Source of the DNA: Bifidobacterium bohemicum DSM 22767
GTDB taxonomy: Bacteria > Actinomycetota > Actinomycetes > Actinomycetales > Bifidobacteriaceae
Direction of reading: 5' to 3'
DNA: 64,000 nucleotides
NCBI RefSeq assembly: GCF_000741525.1
Contig: NZ_JGYP01000001.1
Location: 514,368 to 578,367 of the forward strand
In this document: positions 60,308-64,000 of the stretch, one piece after another
How positions within the stretch are numbered: the stretch's first letter is position 1
Layout: every line of letters starts with the position of its first letter
Program-made: the position numbers and the translations under genes
The notes under the pieces: model-generated
Database searches by the model: none
Seen by the model: the letters and a program-made list of their open reading frames with translations, nothing else
Told to the model about the DNA's origin: nothing

Positions 60308-61251
60308 CCCGGCGAATCCGCTGACGGACCCCAACGGCCCCATCCTTACCTCGTTCGTGCACAACCGACGATGAATCGGACACATCAGGCGCAAATGACA
60401 TTCGCGACCGTCCGACACATCGCGGTTCCGAAAAGACAACCTCGTGGCGCAGCGCACAAGACCGCAATTACCAAGACCGCAATTACGAGGAGCTCCGCCC
60501 GTTGTGAAGATGCCGAATTTTCTTCAAAAAAAAAACAATCGCGTTCAAAGTCTTGTATCGCCATCAGCGGACCCTGAGACAGACGCGGGATGCCTCCAGG
60601 CAAACATACGAACCAAACTGGAAAGGGCACCGCACTATCTGCACCAAGTCCAGAATAATCACGGTGTTGTTGCCCAACAATCTCGGGTACCCACATCTTG
60701 CAGAGTCGCGATATTTGGAACCATGAATGACGACCGGATCGACATATCGACCTTGCCGTCGATATGGATGAGGATACGGCGATTCCGGACTTTGCCGAAC
60801 GCGGGAGCGCGGCATAGGACAAAGATCCCACAACACATTGCCGGAAAACGTCCAAGAAGCTATTCACAATATAGCGTTACAGATGGGGTTTGCGGGAACA
60901 TTCGGTATACAGGAGCAGGAAAAAGATGGGGTTCCACGGAAACAAGACATGCCCATCCCGCTACAAGCCGTTTCCGGACAAGAAAACCGGGGGTGGACAT
61001 ACATCCACCGCCCGGGTCCCATGCCGAAAAAGACAAACACGACAATGCCGTGAAAACGAGCAACTAGAGGAACAGCAGCATTCACGCATGTTCATTGAAC
61101 CATGCACGCCAACGCTGCACAGGAACGTAACCGACAACCATGGGAACGCCGTGCGGGTTCCGGCTTGGCCAGCAACGTGACGCCCTGATGACCGTCCACA
61201 TCTGCCGGACCCGCCAATGTGATTAGGCAGGTATCCTTCGCCTTCTGCATC
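60308..61251. other. Degenerate region without genes
   Basis: About 940 bases with only short frames on both strands, none with a ribosome site plus recognisable product. A run of ten A at 60527-60536 is notable. Probably decayed prophage or island DNA. Confidence 0.5.
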
Positions 61252-62038
61252 CTAGCGGGTGTGTGATATTACCAAGGTAATTCCTTGCCCACCGTTTATA
61301 TTGGCCAACGCGGAAAATGTGACCGACAACCCCGGTTTGCGATCGATTTTCGTCTGTCCAAGCACTAGATCCATGCTCGTTTTAGCCGATGCCGTGAGTT
61401 TGATTGATGCTCTGTATTGACCATCGGTCTGCCCGAGCCTCAGCGGCGGATAGACGATCGTCCCGTCATCCAGCCGCTTACCTAAGCCGAGTATGAGGTC
61501 GACCCTCTTGCTGTCGGTTCGTTTCCCTGAACGCCACCAATGCCACTGACACCAGACGCGCCAGAGAAGTGACCATCCCACCTAGCGTCCTGCCGGATAA
61601 AACGCTGTTTTACATCCTTGATTCCAACCGACAGAGAATATTTGTCACCGTCCGTATTGAACTTCCAAGGTACCGCAACAACGGTATCACCAATTTGTGT
61701 GGTAGCGCGCAGCCTCACGGTCCTGACCATACCCTTGTCAAGTCGCTCCTGCGGAATGCCGGTCTTCCCGGTAATGAGGCGACCTTCCCGGTAAGGCTCA
61801 ACCAGAACCCGGACGGTTTGTGCGCCCCGTATTTACCGAGTTGGACACGAGGGTGATGGCCATGGAATTGGGCGTCGTTGACGCGGTCCGACCGACCTTC
61901 AGGTCCATGCTATGGACACGTCTAGAGTTCTTGTTGAAGACGAACAGCCCGGCATGCCAGCCGTCGAACCTGTGGATCAGCCACCCCGCACCGACACTAA
62001 GTTCGCCCACACGGATTTGCCCACCGATTTGTGCGTCC
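61252..62038 (-). pseudogene. Phage structural (tail-type) protein fragments
   Basis: Minus-strand pieces of one phage-like protein in shifting frames: GGQIRVGELSVGAGWLIHRF...SMDLKVGRTASTTPNSM (about 61840-62040), then AQTVRVLVEPYREGRL...FNTDGDKYSLSVGIKD...RFIRQDARWDGH (about 61560-61830), then VDLILGLGKRLDDGTIVYPP...LVISHTR (61252-61500). Beta-rich, Gly- and Thr-rich composition fits a tail or minor structural protein. It abuts the truncated scaffold, indicating a deletion between head and tail genes. Confidence 0.5.
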
Positions 62039-62377
62039 TCAACCACACCTTGTCGAGTAGCCCCCGGGGATGTCGACCTGCTGTTTCTCGGCCTCGTAGG
62101 CGGATACCTTGCCTTCGAGCTCCCTGACATGGGCCTCGGCCTTCTGTGCTTCGGTCATCCGGCTGGCCTTGAGCTGTTCCAGTTCGTCGGCGGCCTTGTT
62201 GTCCTTGGCGCGCTTCTCCCAGTCACGGGAATGCTTCACAGCCTCGTTGTACTTGGCCTCCCAGTCGGTCGGTTCACCGCTTCCGGCAGGGTCCTTTTCG
62301 GGGTTGGCGGAGGCGGAGCCGCCTTCGCCGCCGGAGTCGATGGTGCGGATATGCTTGCAGAGCGGGATGCCATGCAT
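62039..62377 (-). pseudogene. Phage scaffolding protein, C-terminally truncated
   Basis: Strong start (AAGGAGACAACC then ATG at 62377). About 112 residues: a Gly/Ser/Glu-rich head (TIDSGGEGGSASANPEKD) and a charged coiled-coil (DWEAKYNEAVKHSRDWEKRA...ELEQLKASRMTEAQKAEAHVRELEGK), typical of the N-terminal half of actinophage scaffolds. The frame ends abruptly within about 20 residues of the coil, and the following DNA belongs to a tail-type protein. The capsid gene expected next is missing. Confidence 0.65.
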
Positions 62378-62417
62378 GGTTGTCTCCTTGATTGTTGGTT
62401 GGGGCCCGTTTCGGACA

Positions 62418-62442
62418 TAAAAAACCACCCGTGCGGGTGGTT
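62418..62442 (-). terminator. Intrinsic terminator after the small ORF
   Basis: On the minus strand AACCACCCGCACGGGTGGTT folds into a perfect stem (62423-62442) followed by TTTTTTATG. It lies 22 bases after the stop of the 62464 gene and before the scaffold start, so the MuF/small-ORF pair forms its own unit. Confidence 0.85.
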
Positions 62443-62463
62443 GTCAAAATCTTTCGGTTGGCG

Positions 62464-62736
62464 CTAGGCGGCGATTTCTTGTTGCTGCCGCATCAGATGA
62501 CGGTATAGTTCCTTATTTTCATCATCCAGTAGGGCAAAGGCGTCGAGCAGGACGTTGTATGGGATGTCATGTGCTGTCTGATCGGTGAGGGTGTCAAAAT
62601 ACCAGCCCAAAGCCTCCATCGGTTCACCGGCCATAAGTGCGTCATCGCATGCCTGCATATCTTCGCCGTCGAGAAGAGGGTTCAGGTATGGGCGCAGTGC
62701 CAGCACGGCCTTCGTTATTTGTTGATCTTCGGCCAT
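62464..62736 (-). CDS. Small acidic protein, candidate immunity partner
   Basis: 90 residues, intact, with GGGAGGAGAT directly before the ATG. Strongly acidic and predicted all-helical (AVLALRPYLNPLLDGED, DALMAGEPMEALGWYFDTLTD, LLDAFALLDDENKELYRHLMRQQQ). No family recognised. It starts 40 bases after the end of the MuF-type head protein and is followed by its own terminator. Small acidic proteins in this position often neutralise a toxin domain fused to MuF. That role is inference from position and composition only. Confidence 0.6.
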   Translation of the reverse strand: MAEDQQITKAVLALRPYLNPLLDGEDMQACDDALMAGEPMEALGWYFDTLTDQTAHDIPYNVLLDAFALLDDENKELYRHLMRQQQEIAA

Positions 62737-62775
62737 ATCTCCTCCCTCTGTTGCTCCGTGATGGGATGTGCTGTA

Positions 62776-63291
62776 TTAATCATATACCGTCCATGGGTCG
62801 ACCACGGTCTCCTTGACGGCCCACTTGATTTTTTCGTCGCTCCAATCGTCAGGAAATCGCGTCTTGCCCGGTACCGTCGAACTTGGGGCATGATTGCCTA
62901 ACACGTGATCCCAGACGGATTGGCGGGGAAACACAACCTCATCAAAGGGCCACGGATTCGTCAACGGATAGAAGCCGTCCTTGATTTCCTCCGGATACAA
63001 CTGCCTCATCCGGCGAAGAATGCCGCGATAATCGGATTCTCCGGATGCGCTTTCGGCTGTCTGGTACATCTCGGCGAACTTATCGGGATCGTAGCCTTTA
63101 AGCGTCTGCTTGCCCCAGCTGGGCACGATGTCGCAGTCGCATTTGTCGTGATACTGCATCTGCCTGCCGGCCGTATCCCCGGACAGGTAGGCGAAGCCAC
63201 GGGAGGCGAGCATCACGCAGAACGCGCAGGTCCTCGACCCGCGCGGCACCCTCGCCCAACGCGGTTCGGTCGGGTCGATGCGGATGTTGCG
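62776..63291 (-). pseudogene. MuF-type phage minor head protein, C-terminal part with putative nuclease tail
   Basis: Fragment in frame with the stop of the portal piece above it. It opens RNIRIDPTEPRWARVPRGSRTCAFC, then ASRGFAYLS, HDKCDCDIVPSW and GYDPDKFAEMY: the CxxC/HxxCxC C-terminal module of actinophage SPP1 gp7/MuF head morphogenesis proteins. The last 45 residues (VWDHVLGNHAP, VPGKTRFPDDWSDEKIKWAVKETVVDPWTVYD) resemble the entry of EndoU/BECR-fold toxin nucleases, with an His-rich segment and the FPxxWSDEKI signature. The usual final strands are missing. In the next frame the following codons read INTAHP, suggesting truncation by a small deletion. The N-terminal half is deleted. Confidence 0.55.
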
Positions 63292-63850
63292 CTACGTGGT
63301 AAGCCGTGCCGATGCGGCGATCATGTCGGCGACGAACTGCTGCGCGTCGTCCACATTGGACATCGAGGGCCACAGGTCGTCGATGCTCGAGCCGGCGTGC
63401 AAACGGCCCTCCTTGACCTGACCGTAGGTAAGGCCGTTGTAATCCGTACCGTTGAACCCGCCCTGCACCTGCCACACGGCGCGGGCAGGGTCGATGGTGA
63501 TGAAGCTGCACGAGTGCTTGTATGCGCCGACGATGGCCTCGCCGGCGTTCGCGTCGAGCTCGTTGTCCTCGAACATGTTCTCGATGCCGTGGTCGTCGTG
63601 CCCGCTTGGCATGCTGAACCCTTGGAAATCGCTCAGGTCGGACAATGGGAGCACCGCAAATTCCGGTCAGCCGATCATCGCCCGCACTTTGTTCTTGATC
63701 TGGTCAGGGATGCCGATGTCGAAGTCGCTGAACCGTTCCTTGGCGTCGTAGTAGGCGCTGCGGATGAGGTTGCGCGGATACGTGTTGCGCAAGACCCCGA
63801 GCAGTTCGCGGATGGTGGGCATGTCCTCGTCATCGACTCCGAACTGCCAA
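63292..63850 (-). pseudogene. Phage portal protein fragment with in-frame stop
   Basis: Minus-strand frame reads PEYWQFGVDDEDMPTIRELL, then NTYPRNLIRSAYYDAKERF and DIGIPDQIKNKVRAMIG, then TGA (about 63667-63669) where a Trp is expected, and continues in register as PEFAVLPLSDLSDFQGFSM, ELDANAGEAIVGAY, SFITIDPARAVWQVQGG. This is the N-terminal part of an SPP1 gp6-like actinophage portal. The frame ends at TAG 63292, directly at the junction to MuF sequence, so most of the portal and the MuF N-terminus are deleted. Confidence 0.65.
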
Positions 63851-64000
63851 TATTCCGGGTGATGGCGTTCGCCACCACCGCATTCAAGGCGTACTGCTTG
63901 CCGTCAGTGAGATGAGTCAACTGGACAGCCGCCAACATGTGCTGATCCAATCGACGCTCCCCGTGAAGGGAGCGACGCGCAAACAGACCAACGAGGTGTC
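63851..64000 (-). other. Start of prophage remnant at window edge
   Basis: A minus frame reading QHMLAAVQLTHLTDGKQYALNAVVANAITR runs here but shifts relative to the portal frame. It could be the portal N-terminus or the end of an upstream phage gene; the window ends before it can be decided. Confidence 0.35.

Noticed and set aside
60371..61180. Several 60-200 codon frames in the gap after the SNF2-HIRAN gene
   Set aside because: Overlapping frames on both strands with Arg/Pro/His-rich random composition and no ribosome sites.

Overview
The window looks like a chromosomal segment of a Bifidobacterium (high-G+C Gram-positive). The signs are the LacI-controlled glycan operons with lipoprotein ABC binding proteins, a beta-phosphoglucomutase/GH65 fusion, frequent GTG and TTG starts behind strong Shine-Dalgarno sequences, and the actinobacterial blocks tilS-hpt-ftsH and folK-like-DUF3180. 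I cannot name the species. The cytochrome bd respiratory block and the eroded accessory right end argue against a minimal core-genome segment.

Layout. 1-8.7 kb (minus strand) is an N-glycan/mannoside utilisation locus: a GH38 alpha-mannosidase, then an ABC importer (binding lipoprotein and two permeases) and a GH5_18-like beta-mannosidase. Both transcription units carry the identical 16-base operator ACTAAAACGCTTTAGT. galE follows at 8.7-9.8 kb. 10-24.5 kb holds information-processing genes (SWIM/SNF2 helicase, class II UvrA-like ATPase, DEAD-box RNA helicase, ettA), an unrecognised TIM-barrel-like protein and an acyl-CoA thioesterase. 24.7-30 kb is the coupled cluster tilS-hpt-ftsH-(diverged HPPK-like)-DUF3180. 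In related actinobacteria folE and folP lie at this position; they are absent here. 30-35.4 kb has a cell-envelope group: DD-carboxypeptidase, processive GT2, AI-2E family exporter and MgtC.

35.8-45.9 kb is the most unexpected core block: a polyprenyl diphosphate synthase, a diacetyl/acetoin reductase, cydC, cydD, cydB, cydA and a type II NADH dehydrogenase. Together these could form a short aerobic chain (NADH to quinone to O2).

46.3-55.4 kb is a second sugar locus under a local LacI regulator. It has an ABC importer feeding a GH65 disaccharide phosphorylase that is split by a one-base frameshift. An exported histidine-phosphatase-like lipoprotein lies upstream. The importer operon and the lipoprotein gene have matching double operators (GTAAGCGCTTAC plus a second copy 22 bp away).

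55.6-64 kb is accessory and decayed: a broken SGNH hydrolase, an intact 1075-residue SNF2 helicase with helix-hairpin-helix and HIRAN domains, about 1 kb without genes, and a prophage head-module remnant on the minus strand. The remnant runs portal fragment, MuF-type head protein with a possible C-terminal nuclease tail, a small acidic ORF, a terminator, a truncated scaffold and a tail fragment. The MuF/small-ORF pair may be a relic phage toxin-immunity cassette.
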